A DNA stretch of 64,000 nucleotides from Hyposmocoma kahamanoa (taxonomy: Eukaryota; Arthropoda; Insecta; Lepidoptera; Cosmopterigidae): contig NW_020653337.1 of assembly GCF_003589595.1 (NCBI RefSeq), positions 298,810-362,809 on the forward strand. Direction: 5' to 3'. The notes below the pieces were generated by a model that was given only the letters and a program-made list of their open reading frames with translations, was not told the origin of the DNA and made no database searches. Below are positions 42,467 to 52,438 of this stretch, in pieces; positions within the stretch are counted from its first letter, which is position 1, and each line of letters opens with the position of its first letter. The position numbers were made by a program, and so were the translations under genes.

Positions 42467-43672
42467 AACTTCCCTCTAAATTACGATCCATTTGAAGTTA
42501 CCAATGTCCACGGAAGCAGTCGTAACGAGTACTCTATTACACTTCCTTGCTTTTCCGAATTTAATAATACGAAACTATTCGTCTACCGTTTCCATGATCA
42601 CTTCGACGGTCTTATAGGTTTAGATTTATTTAACGATTGGGAAGCGAAAATAGATCTGAAAAATCAAACATTAACTACACAATATGAAGTCAATCCCATT
42701 AAAATGCAAAATTCGTGTAACGTCAACCTTTACGAGGACATCACACCAGCTCGCTGGTCTAAAATGGTTCGTATTCCGATAGACACTCCGGACACCGATG
42801 TTCTAGTAGGAGAGCAGGTTATCTGTAATATTCTCGTTCAGGAATGCGTAACTTCTGTTGTAAATAGTCGCGGATTATTAGAAGTTCATGACTTGACAGA
42901 TAACGATATCATATTTTCTTTAGACCGGCCGGCGCAAGCGGAGTTATTGAATATCAAGTGCACGCGTACTGAGCCACCATATATGGCACGCGCTCGCGAC
43001 GTATTCTCGCGCCTTAGAACGGATCATACGAACGCGGAGGAAAAAGAATATATAAAGGCCTTATGTTCGCGTTATGCCGACGTTTTTTATTTGGAGGGTG
43101 AACCGTTAACTTTCACGAATAAAATAAAGCACTGCGTCAATACAACTGATGAAGTGCCTATTTACACGGGAAGTTACCGATATCCATTCATACATCGGAA
43201 TGAGGTTCGCGATCAAATAGGTAAAATGTTAAAACAAGAAATAATTAGACCCTCCACATCCACATGGAGCTCTCCCATATGGGTCGTCCCCAAGAAAGCG
43301 GACGCATCGGGAAAGCAAAATTGGCGTTTGGTGGTAGACTTTCGTAAATTGAACGAAAAGACAATTGACGACAAATATCCTATACCTAATATTACAGACA
43401 TTCTTGACAAGTTAGGCAGATGTATGTATTTTACCACCTTAGATCTGGCAACAGGTTTCTACCAAGTAGAAATAAATGAAGCCGATATTCCAAAAACTGC
43501 CCTTAACGTCGAGCACGGACACTATGAATTTCTAAGAATGCCTATGGGCTTAAAGGACAGTCCTTCTACTCTTCAAAGAGTAATGGACAACGTGCTTAGA
43601 GGCCTTCAAAATGAAATTTGCATAGTCTATTTGAACGATATAATAGTGTTAGGCACAAGAGACCATCAATAA
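42467..43672 (+). pseudogene. Reverse transcriptase of the errantivirus-like pol
   Basis: A long frame (ATG at 42704, open from about 42467). It reads SSPIWVVPKKADASGKQNWR, VDFRKLNEKTIDDKYPIP, YFTTLDLATGFYQVEI (motif A, catalytic Asp kept), FLRMPMGLKDSPSTLQRVMD (motif B, where LKDSP replaces LKNAP) and CIVYLNDIIV (motif C). The catalytic pair of motif C, normally LDD, reads LND. The frame ends with TAA at 43670-43672, before the connection domain. RT copies the genomic RNA into DNA. With Asn in motif C and the breaks, this one is dead. Confidence 0.92.
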
Positions 43673-44640
43673 TTTGGAAAAGGTACTGCAGAGACTCCGC
43701 GAGTCCAATTTTAAAATTCAATTAGACAAATCGGAGTTCCTTAAAAAAGAAGTTAGGCCATGAGGTCACAAGGGAAGGCATAAAACCGAACCCTGACAAA
43801 AGTTCTGCGATTGAGAAATACCCAATACCGGAAACCACTAAACAAATTAAACAATTTTTACGTTTGATTTGGTACTACCGTAAATTTATTCCAAATTTTG
43901 CCCGGATCACTAAACCGTTGACCAATTGTTTAAAAAAGGGTAAAAAGATAACCTTGGACACAGACTATGTAAATTCATTTGAAAAATATAAAACACTCTT
44001 GACAAATGACGATATCCTACAGTATCTCGACTTTGACCGTGAATTTGTACTGACGACTGACGCGTCTAATGTTGCCTTAGGAGCCGTATTTCTCAGATAA
44101 GCCTATATCCTTCGCATCACGTATACTCAATGATAGCGAAGTTTAATTATAGTACGATAGAAAAGGAACTTTTAGCCATCGTTTGGGCCACCAAATATTT
44201 TAGACCATACTTATTCGGTCGAAAATTCTAAATTTTTACAGATCATCATAAACCACTACAATGGATTATGAATCTGAAAGAACCAAATTCAAGACTAACT
44301 AGGTGGAGACTGAAACTGAGTGAGTACGATTATACCGTAATTTATAAAAAAGACAAAAATAACACCAACGCAGATGCTCTATCCAGAATTGAGTTACGTA
44401 AAGAGGAGACCAGTTCTATAGCCGCCAATTGTTCAGAGAAACCTCCATCTTTATTATCTAACTCCGAAACAGAAACCGCGCATACTAGTCACGAAAACCT
44501 TATTTTAGAAATTCCTATAACTGATGAACTATTAAATAAATTCCACCGACAGTTGCACATCACTATTGTAACGGATGTGAAACGTAGGGCCGTAACAACA
44601 AAACCATTTGATCCCACACTCGCATTTGAATTCAAGTAAA
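43673..44640 (+). pseudogene. Connection and RNase H domains of the errantivirus-like pol
   Basis: Frame 43864-44100 has [20 protein letters not shown] and the RNase H start [16 protein letters not shown]. The E-motif ([11 protein letters not shown] near 44160) and the TDHH motif near 44240 lie in other frames. Frame 44268-44639 has WIMNLKEPNSRLTRWRL in part and NTNADALSR, the usual RNase H end. At least three frameshifts or stops. Confidence 0.88.
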
Positions 44641-44749
44641 TGAGTCTAATTTGGAGAATGATATAGTTACTGCTATAAAGGAGTATGTAAGCCCGAAAGT
44701 TAAAACGGCAATGCTTATAAATCCTCCTTTTGCCATTATTCTATCATCC

Positions 44750-45770
44750 CCATCATCCAAGAAAAATTTAAGAGTTCATCTATGAACCTTGTCTTGGCGA
44801 AATCAGAAATAGAGAACGTTAAGGAATATTTTCGGCAACAGGAAATAATTCGTAATGACCACGATGGTAAAATTAACCATAGAGGCATTGCTGAGTGTTA
44901 TTTAGCCCTTTCAAAAAATACTTTTGGCCGAAAATGAAAGAACAGATAGCGAAATTTATAGGCGAGTGTATAATTTGCGGTCAAGCGAAATATGACAGGA
45001 ATCCGGCGAGACAACAATTTAATATTGTACCTCCGGCAACTAGACCTTTTGAAACTGTACATATGGACTTGTTTATTGCCCAGCACGAAAAATATTTAAA
45101 CTTTTATAGACGTCTTTTCAAAATACGGTCAAACGTATCATTTAAAAGTCGGCACAGCGGTCAGTATATTACAAGGGTTACTACAATTTACCATGGTCTT
45201 CCCTATAATATAGTAACCGATAACGGAACAAAGTTCACGAATCAACTGTTTGCTAAATTCGTAACAATTCATAAGATTAACCATCATAGAACATTAGCGC
45301 ACGCGCCGAATGATAACGGTAATATCGAGCGTTTTCATTCCACCCCCCTATTGGAACACCTTCGCATACTAAAATTCCGTCATAAGGACGAGCCTATCGT
45401 GAACTTAATGCCATACGCAATCTTCGCTTATAACTCTTCCATACATAGTTTTAATAAATGTAAACCTTTCGACTTGATAACAGGACATTTCGACCCCAGG
45501 AACCCTGTAGGCATAGATCCTGTTCCACATTTATTACAGCAATACCTGCAAAACCACAAAGCTCAGATGAATACGGTATACAAACTAATTAATCAAACAT
45601 CCTTAGACAATCGTACAGCATTGATAGAAAACAGGAATAAGACCCGGGAACCTGAAATAGAATATATTCTATTGAGGAGCATACCCCTCAACAACAAATC
45701 TTTATAAAAAATCCCATAGCTAGTAGGCAAATAGTCGCCCCTAGATATACCCAGGACACCGTTTTAGCCG
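44750..45770 (+). pseudogene. Integrase of the errantivirus-like pol
   Basis: Frame 44895-45707 begins in the zinc-binding region (FWPKMKEQIAKFIGECIICG; the upstream His part near 44880 is in another frame). The core has HMDLF, then VTDNGTKFTN and NGNIERFHST, the D, D and E positions. About 30 residues between the first and second Asp seem altered (the usual FLT-D-FSK area reads HEKYLNFYRRLFKIRS), which points to a small deletion or frameshift pair. The C-terminal tail passes into another frame after 45690. Confidence 0.88.
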
Positions 45771-45939
45771 ACTTACCTATTGACATTTATACATCTAAGA
45801 AACGTGGTCCTGTGGCTAAGTCCAGACTCAAACGAGTGCCCAAAAATGCTAAATTGTTACAGGATTCTGATGCTACTGGTTCAAACGGCAAGCCCACAGG
45901 AAATAAGACTTGAGACCCTCGATAACGGACCAGGACTTG

Positions 45940-47342
45940 TACCCTTTAAGCTAGGGCCGAACAAACTCATTACTATACCTTCCTGCAGCGCATTGAATTA
46001 AATGATATCGAAGAAAAAATCTCTACATTACAGACACAAATACAGACTTTTGAGACCAGACTTCCCAATGACAATGCATTGTATGAACCTCAAATTAATT
46101 ATCTGTATAATAAGTTAGAGAAAGCTTTAACACAACTAGCCAGTTTATAGCCCAACCGCACTAAGAGACGGTTAGTAAATGCCTTTGGATCTGTAATAAA
46201 AAATACAACCGGTAATTTAGGATATAATGACGCTTTGAACTATAATAAATCTTTAAAAAATTTACATAGTAACGAACATAAGTTACCATTTGAATTGAAT
46301 AATTATATTAGTTACAGTAAGGACTGGCTGAAGAAGCACTTTGACGTCTTTTCTCAGATGGTAGAAAATCAAAATCTCATAAATAGTACATTAAATTCAT
46401 TACTAGATAAAGAATATCTCCGAAATTCAAGCCTCATAAAATATGCAAAATCCGCTCAAATGCTAATAATCATCAGTGAAAATATAGACGATATACGCAA
46501 TGAGTTAACTAACATACGATGGGGCCATAACATTTAAAAGAAGAAGAACTAACATAGAAAATATACTAGCATCAAGTACGCACCATGCAATGCTCAAAAT
46601 AGATATTTTAAGTAATATGATAAATAGATTAGGAAAATTATATAGTAAGGAAAACATACTAGAAATAGAGTTGCGGGAATTTTATGAAATTATAAAACCT
46701 GCTTTTTATTACGTAGACAAGGAAATAGTATTAGTCTTTAAAATCCCGATAGTTACAGTAGAAAATTATAGTCTTTATAGGTTATCAATAGTACCCAATA
46801 GAAACCACCAAGCCATTATCCCTTCCTATCCCTATATGGCAATAAGCTAGTCTGCATTCGTGTACATAGAGGCTGAATTCCCGAAGCTAAGTAACGGCTA
46901 CCTCTGTCAAAAAGGAGTAAACCATCAAATTCGTACTGTACCTGACTGCATCCAGCATCTCATCTCGAAGCAAGCCCTGGACATTTCCTGCAAACTGTCA
47001 TCCGTCACCCTATTCAAAGAAGCAATGGAAAAACTAGACGAGCATCACTATATATCTACATACTAAATATCGCTACAGAATCCAGTGAAAATCGACGAAC
47101 CGTCTACCACAATACTATACCATACTACGATGCCGCTCTACGCCGCACTATTCGGTGCAACCGCACTTACAATCGTAATCATGCTACGATGCTACGGACT
47201 ACTTAAATTTAGAAAAAACAAAGCCATCGATCCAGCCAACTACCATCAATACGCAAAGCCTGATCCCCCAGAACCAAGACGTCACGTAAATTCTGGAAAA
47301 CCTGGAAAATCTGGAGACCGCACTTTACAGTTGCTGATCTGA
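45940..47342 (+). pseudogene. env-like gene remnant of the errantivirus-like element
   Basis: Four successive frames (46235-46537, 46590-46850, 46860-47066, 47085-47342) plus stop-broken sequence before them lie where errantiviruses carry an env related to insect baculovirus F-type fusion proteins. A start-proximal block (GPGLVPFKLGPNKLI near 45930) is typical. A cluster of basic residues near 46160 sits where a furin-type cleavage site is expected. A hydrophobic membrane segment is at about 47130-47200, followed by a basic tail. Frames are separated by stops and shifts, so no envelope protein can be made. Confidence 0.78.
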
Positions 47343-47351
47343 GACGGGAGG
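47341..47351 (+). promoter_or_regulatory. Polypurine tract
   Basis: GAGACGGGAGG directly before the 3' LTR start AATTACAC. It would prime plus-strand DNA synthesis. Confidence 0.75.
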
Positions 47352-47580
47352 AATTACACATACTGGATACATGAAGATTGCTGACATCGCCTTAGCAACT
47401 AGGTAAAAAAAAAAAAAACTAGGTATTAACTAAATATTGCAACATGGGGTTAATGCCAATGCTGCGGAACGTGAGCACCGTCAACGCCGCCGACTCTGCG
47501 GAACGTGTAAACTGCCGCCGACTCTGCGGAACGTGTAAACTGCCGCCGACTCTGCGGAACGTGTAAACTGCCGCCGCGTG
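47352..47580 (+). repeat. 3' LTR, truncated, with poly(A) microinsertion and triplication
   Basis: Matches the first ~145 bp of the 5' LTR. It differs by a run of A (47405-47418) between two copies of ACTAGGT and by three tandem copies of a 28-bp unit (CGCCGACTCTGCGGAACGTG and 8 more bases) where the 5' LTR has one. It stops at about 47580, where BEL sequence begins, so the last ~170 bp of the LTR are gone. Confidence 0.85.
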
Positions 47581-47581
47581 A

Positions 47582-47626
47582 TTGATGTGATGAACTTTGA
47601 TTAGTGTGATGAACTTTGATTAGTGA
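47582..47626 (+). repeat. 19-bp tandem duplication at the LTR/BEL junction
   Basis: TGATGAACTTTGATTAGTG occurs twice in a row just before BEL coding sequence. It may be a repair scar at the point where the LTR end was lost. Confidence 0.75.
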
Positions 47627-48427
47627 CAATGGCGTGGGATGATGAAGTTCCATGTGACATTTTGAAAAAATGGATCAAAGTCAGTGACGACTTGCAGAAT
47701 GTTGACATATTTCAAATCACAAGATGGGTTGGTAATATTCACGCATCAATAGAGATAAACGGATTCTGTGATGCGTCCGAACAAGCTTACGCAGCAGTGA
47801 TTTACATAAAAACCACAAATGACATGAACGAATCAATTGTTAGAATATTCTGCTCTAAAAGAAAATTTGCACCACGGAAGAATACTTTGACATTACCACG
47901 ATTAGAACTGTATGGCACTATCCTGTTATCTTATATGTTATAAACTAATGCAGACAGTTTTGAAAGCTTGTCCATACACTGACATTCCAATATACGGATG
48001 GACAGATTCCTTAGCCGTACTGGGTTGGCTTCAAGGACAGCCGTCTCGTTGGAAGGCGTTTGTTGCTAACCGTATGAAAGAAATCCTTGACATTATGCCA
48101 GTTTCGTGCTGGCGACATGTGAACTCAAATGACAATGTAGCTGATTGCGCAACTCGAGGCCTTATCACTTTTCAGTTGACAGAACATACGCTCTGGTGGG
48201 AAGGACCTGCGTGGATCAAGAAACCAATTTCCAAAAATGACACTCATACGATTGACATGCCTCAGATTGAGATGAAAAATGAGCCACAAATATGCACGAC
48301 AACAGTCGAAACTACTGACATTGTTGAAGAATTATTAAATAAATATCACTCGATTATGAATATAGTAAGAGTGATTGTCCGAATCTCACGTTTCATTAGC
48401 AATGTGCGTCACCGCGTGTCGTCGTGA
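47627..48427 (+). pseudogene. BEL/Pao RNase H region
   Basis: Frame 47623-47943: MAWDDEVPCDILKKWIKV, INGFCDASEQAYAAVIYIKT and LTLPRLELYGT, the standard BEL RNase H start. After a frameshift near 47940, frame 47912-48427 continues with WTDSLAVLGWLQGQPSRWKA, VANRM, WRHVNSNDNVADCATRG and LWWEGPAWI. The order and spacing are those of BEL/Pao pol. Confidence 0.9.
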
Positions 48428-48699
48428 CTACAATCGTCAAGACCGCAACATGACACCGAGGCCGCGATGCGACATGACAATACGACTTACGTAACAGCGG
48501 TGTGAAATAAATAATGCATTGATAATATTAATTCGTGTGATACAAACTAAACAGTTCCGATCGGATATTTCGGAATTAAGAAGAAAAGGTGTTGTCATGG
48601 CGAAAGTAATTTACTACAATTGTAACCCTTTTTGGATGAAAATAATCTGTTGCGAGTGGGAGAACGTCTACGTCATTCAAAACTCAACGAGAACACAAA

Positions 48700-49905
48700 T
48701 CATCCTATCATTATACCCAAGGATTCCAGATTGACAGAATTATTGATAGATCAAGCACATTTAAGACACTACATGGTGGTCCTACACTTACTTTGACACG
48801 TTTGAGGCAAAATTACTGGGTGTTAGGAGGAAGTCGTACAGTTAAGACATACTTACGAAACTGTGTTCGGTTTAATCATCGTTCCCAGTCCCAACTGATT
48901 GCATACTTACCAGAACCAAGAGTGACACCTTCCCGGCCCTGCACTCATGCCGGAGTCGGCCTCACGGGACAACTGGAATTGAAAGCAAACAAAGGACGAG
49001 GAATAAAGACCACCTGAGGCTACATCGCAGTTTTTGTATGTTTTGCAACCAAGTCAATACATTTAGAGCTAATATCTGACTTTAGCACACCTGCATTTCT
49101 TGCCGCCTTCAAGCGGATGTGTGCGAGAAGAGGTACACCAAAGCACGTATATAGTGATAACGGCACTAATTTCATTGGTGCATCACGAGCTTTGAAGATA
49201 GAATACAAAGAGGTTCTACTAACTATCACTGAAGAATTCCTCGCTGACATCTGTACCATGGGTGTTACTTGGCACTTAAATGCTCCAGTATGGCCTAGTG
49301 CTGGTGGTCTCTAAGAAGCAGCAGTCAAGAGCACTAAACATCATCTGAAACGTGTATTAGGTGAACAAAAGCTGACATACGAGGAATTTTCTACGTTACT
49401 GACTCAGATGAAGCATGCCTCAATTGCAGAAGATGATTACTTAACCCCAGGGCATTTCCTGGTTGGAGGTCCACCATTGTTACCTCTCATGACAGACATA
49501 AATGAAAAGTGCATGAAAACAAGATAGCAAATGATAGAAAGAATGTATCGCGACTTTTGGAAGAAATGGTCGTCAGATTATCTGCAACATCTTCAAAAAA
49601 GATACAAATGGAATTATCCAAAGTGCAATTTGAACATTGATGGACGACATTATCTTCATAAAAGAAGAAAATATACCTCCAACAAAATGGGCCTTAGGAC
49701 GAGTGATAGAAGTACACCCCGGCACAGACGGCCATGTTAGGGTTGTAACCCTGAAAACAAAAGGCGGTCATCTTAAACGGCCAATTATTAAACTTGTACC
49801 GCTGCCGGTCAATACTCAATCAGACATTAACAAACCACACCCAGATTCCACAAGATGCATAAAGAAGAACAATCGCATGTGCAACTTACTTCTCATGACA
49901 TGACA
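48700..49905 (+). pseudogene. BEL/Pao integrase region
   Basis: A zinc-binding-like part near 48740-48900 (LRQNYWVLGGSRTVKTYLRN, C.RF), with the core in several frames: GYIAVFVCFATKSIHLELIS (49021 on), YSDNGTNFIGASRAL (second catalytic Asp, frame 49117-49314) and WPSAGGL then a stop where GLWEAAVKS with the catalytic Glu should follow. The C-terminal frames (49531-49740, 49637-49903) contain WALGRVIEVHPGTDGHVRVV and a KRPIIKLVPLP ending, typical of BEL. Multiple stops; dead. Confidence 0.9.
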
Positions 49906-50064
49906 TGAAATATTTAAGAACATTTTTTATATTTTAAGTTGGCATATTTAAAAAAAAATATTTTTTTAAATATTCAAAATTTATTTTTTATTTATATTTT
50001 GTATTTTTACAATTTCTAATGACATTTTTACTTTATTTCTTCCCTGTGTATTGGGAGTATGTGC

Positions 50065-50190
50065 GCGTCAGCGTACATTATTGTGCAACTGACAATGTGC
50101 AACGTCGCACCCTACATTGGGCACGTGTAAAATGTATAAATTATAATTTTTTTGCACATACTTGTTCAGTTTTTTTCTGCTTCGATTGTC
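50065..50190 (+). repeat. Probable 3' LTR remnant of the BEL/Pao element
   Basis: Direct repeat of 39385-39500, placed about 160 bp after the end of BEL integrase. See that entry. Confidence 0.5.
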
Positions 50191-50240
50191 TGGGTCTCAA
50201 ATCTCTAAAATGAAAAATAAACCCTGGACAGCGTAATTTT

Positions 50241-51400
50241 TAACGCTTTTTTCTGACTAAGGAATTTTAAAACGATTTAACCCACATAAAATCCACTGTT
50301 TTTTGCGAAATGTGCGTTACGTCAAGAACACGTAATTAAATTTTTCGGTGCCTCTGATTACAGCATTTTTGCGTTCCCTAATATTACAATTGTATCACTT
50401 GCAGCATTTACTTGGGTGTTGTTAAGTACGAACAATGTGATTTACAGCGTTATAAAGGTCCGAGTTTTAACAGTGCAATGAGTGTTACGATATTTAAAAA
50501 CAAACATAAACAAGTACAGAACTTCTCCTTACGTCATTTTATCCTTCCCTCGCTTAATAACACCGCGAGCGCGACTTACAGCAATCTTTAGAGACTACGC
50601 ATGCAGCAGTGAGTGTACTTGTGTGTGTTGTCCGAGGTTTTTAATAGCAAAATCGAAAGTATTTTTTCAATTATAAAGAAATATTATTTCTTTTCCTTGT
50701 TTTATTTTACTACTTATTATATGTAATCTCCTTTATTTATTCAGACCATAAAGTCAGAAATTAATGAACTAGTAGGACTCGTAAATACGATGCATTTAAA
50801 TTATAGGGAAATTTACTCAAATTACCATGATTAAAGTGCATTTATTCGACTGAGAAATCCTACAAAGTTCAAAGTTATTGTAATATGTAGGTATGTTAAT
50901 ATGTTTAGGTGATTATTATTTACTAAGTCACTAAAACGGATTTAGAAACAATATTGCAAACAAGCCATTTTCTGGATACGTACATATATTTATCGTCGTT
51001 CTCCCATCGGGGCAGGCAGAGAAATGTTTATACCTGCTGTGCGTTTCCGTCTTTTTATGAAGTTTTTTCTCACTTCACATAACAGTAACCATCATTTTTT
51101 ATTCAGCAAACGCATGTATCACAAAATCTTATTTCTAGATAGCGTGAACCCTGGCACAGCCAATAGCACAAATAATGTCATAATAGTTACTATCAATAGT
51201 CTAAATGACTGTAGGTATGTTAAGTCATGCATACCGCAAAGTTTAATTAATAATAAAATAGATACACGTATAAAATATATTCTACAATTGCAACAAATAT
51301 AAAAACAAATAATGTCACAAAAAAGAAGAAAATGCCTAGGTGAGTTAAAAGAGAACAAAGAAACAATTTTCTGTCGACGAACGATATGCAACTAGATCAA
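50241..51400. other. Intergenic sequence, nothing recognised
   Basis: AT-rich. A 92-codon frame at 51024-51302 shows no family resemblance. Confidence 0.35.
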
Positions 51401-52438
51401 CACAATCTAAGACTGAAAACTACTAGGTATTGAGATGGATACTAACTTAGACTGGAAACCACATATACAAAAGCTGGCCAGTAGATTGTCTAAATTTACC
51501 TATGCCTTGTTCCACTTGAAGAAAACAACAGATTTTAAAACGGCCTTAAGTACATACTACGCGTACGCATTTTCATGGCTCCAATACGGCATAATATTGT
51601 GGGGAAGCAGCACAAATGTAAAAGACATTTTTATAATTCAAAAAAGATGCATTAGAATCCTGGCTAACATTGATCAAATGGACTCATGTCGACCCCATTT
51701 CATAAAACACAATTTATTAACCCTCACTTCAATTTATATACTTGAGTCATGTAAATTTGTACGTAAGAATATAGGTTTGTATTCTCCAATACCAGGAATT
51801 AAACGCAATGACAGAAATAAATACAAATTAAAAGTACCCTTTTCAAAATTGCAATTATTTACTAACAGCACTCATTGTATGTTGATAAAAATTTATAATA
51901 AAATCCCAAATAAAATCAAAAGTAACGAAAAATACATAACGTTTATTAAACATCTAAAACAAATGTTAATTAAAAAATGCTACTATTCTATAGAGGAATT
52001 TTTCTCAGACAAATTCGAGTAGCTATTCGTATTCGTTTTAATATTATAATAAAATTTCGTTTAAAATAGAATATATTCGTTATATGATTGTAGATGCCAT
52101 GCTATTACCTCGTTTGTGTATTTTAGATTACATAAGCTCTATGTTGCAATTTTATAACTATATGTCTAGAGTTAAATTTATGTTTTAATTCCATTATTAT
52201 TTGAATTGTATAGGTAGAAAATAAATATAAAATTATAGTTATTACAATGTAAATATAATAATATAAATGTGGTATGTGAATGTGTGAAAGTGAGTAGGTA
52301 ATATTATATTAAGTTCCTCTCTCAAATTGTTAAATCTTGCAGTGCCCTAACGGGGTCCATATGAACACATGTATTTAAGTTAAGACCTTTTCTAACATAT
52401 GGTGGCAATGAATAAATGAATATGAATATGAATATGAA
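51400..52438 (+). mobile_element. CR1-like non-LTR element, 5'-truncated
   Basis: Begins within the RT thumb region, carries the pol C-terminus to 52022, a ~415-bp 3' UTR with TTGCAGTGCCCTAACGGGGT and a GAATATGAATATGAATATGA tail. It shares the 3' UTR hairpin-like motif with 9448-9649. Confidence 0.87.
51435..52022 (+). pseudogene. Pol C-terminus of the CR1-like element
   Basis: 195 residues without a stop: LLGIEMDTNLDWKPHIQKLA (partly upstream of the first ATG), YGIILWGSSTNVKDIFIIQK, RCIRILANID, then a long basic tail. These are the thumb and C-terminal motifs of CR1/Jockey pol. The palm with FADD is lost by 5' truncation, the normal fate of such insertions, so the open frame does not mean activity. 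Confidence 0.87.

Larger units (their letters stand above)
40457..47580 (+). mobile_element. Errantivirus-like (Gypsy superfamily) LTR element, inactive
   Basis: 5' LTR 40457-40769, primer-binding site 40770-40787, gag 40943-42346, pol about 42400-45770, an env-like region 45940-47342, polypurine tract 47341-47351 and a truncated 3' LTR from 47352. The layout with a third env-like gene and a tRNA-Ser primer matches insect errantiviruses of the 17.6/297 type. Every gene is broken by stops, frameshifts or deletions. It is inserted in a BEL/Pao pol gene. LTR differences of a few percent suggest an insertion that is not recent. Confidence 0.93.
39375..50240 (+). mobile_element. BEL/Pao LTR retrotransposon remnant split by another LTR element
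   Basis: BEL-type pol sequence lies on both sides of the errantivirus-like element: the end of the RT region at 40280-40445, and RNase H plus integrase at 47625-49905. Outside these, 39385-39500 and 50065-50190 share about 120 bp (GTGCAACTGACAATGTGCAA and neighbours) in direct orientation and are probably LTR remnants. gag, protease and most of RT are missing between 39500 and 40280. A SINE sits within the left LTR region. Confidence 0.75.
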
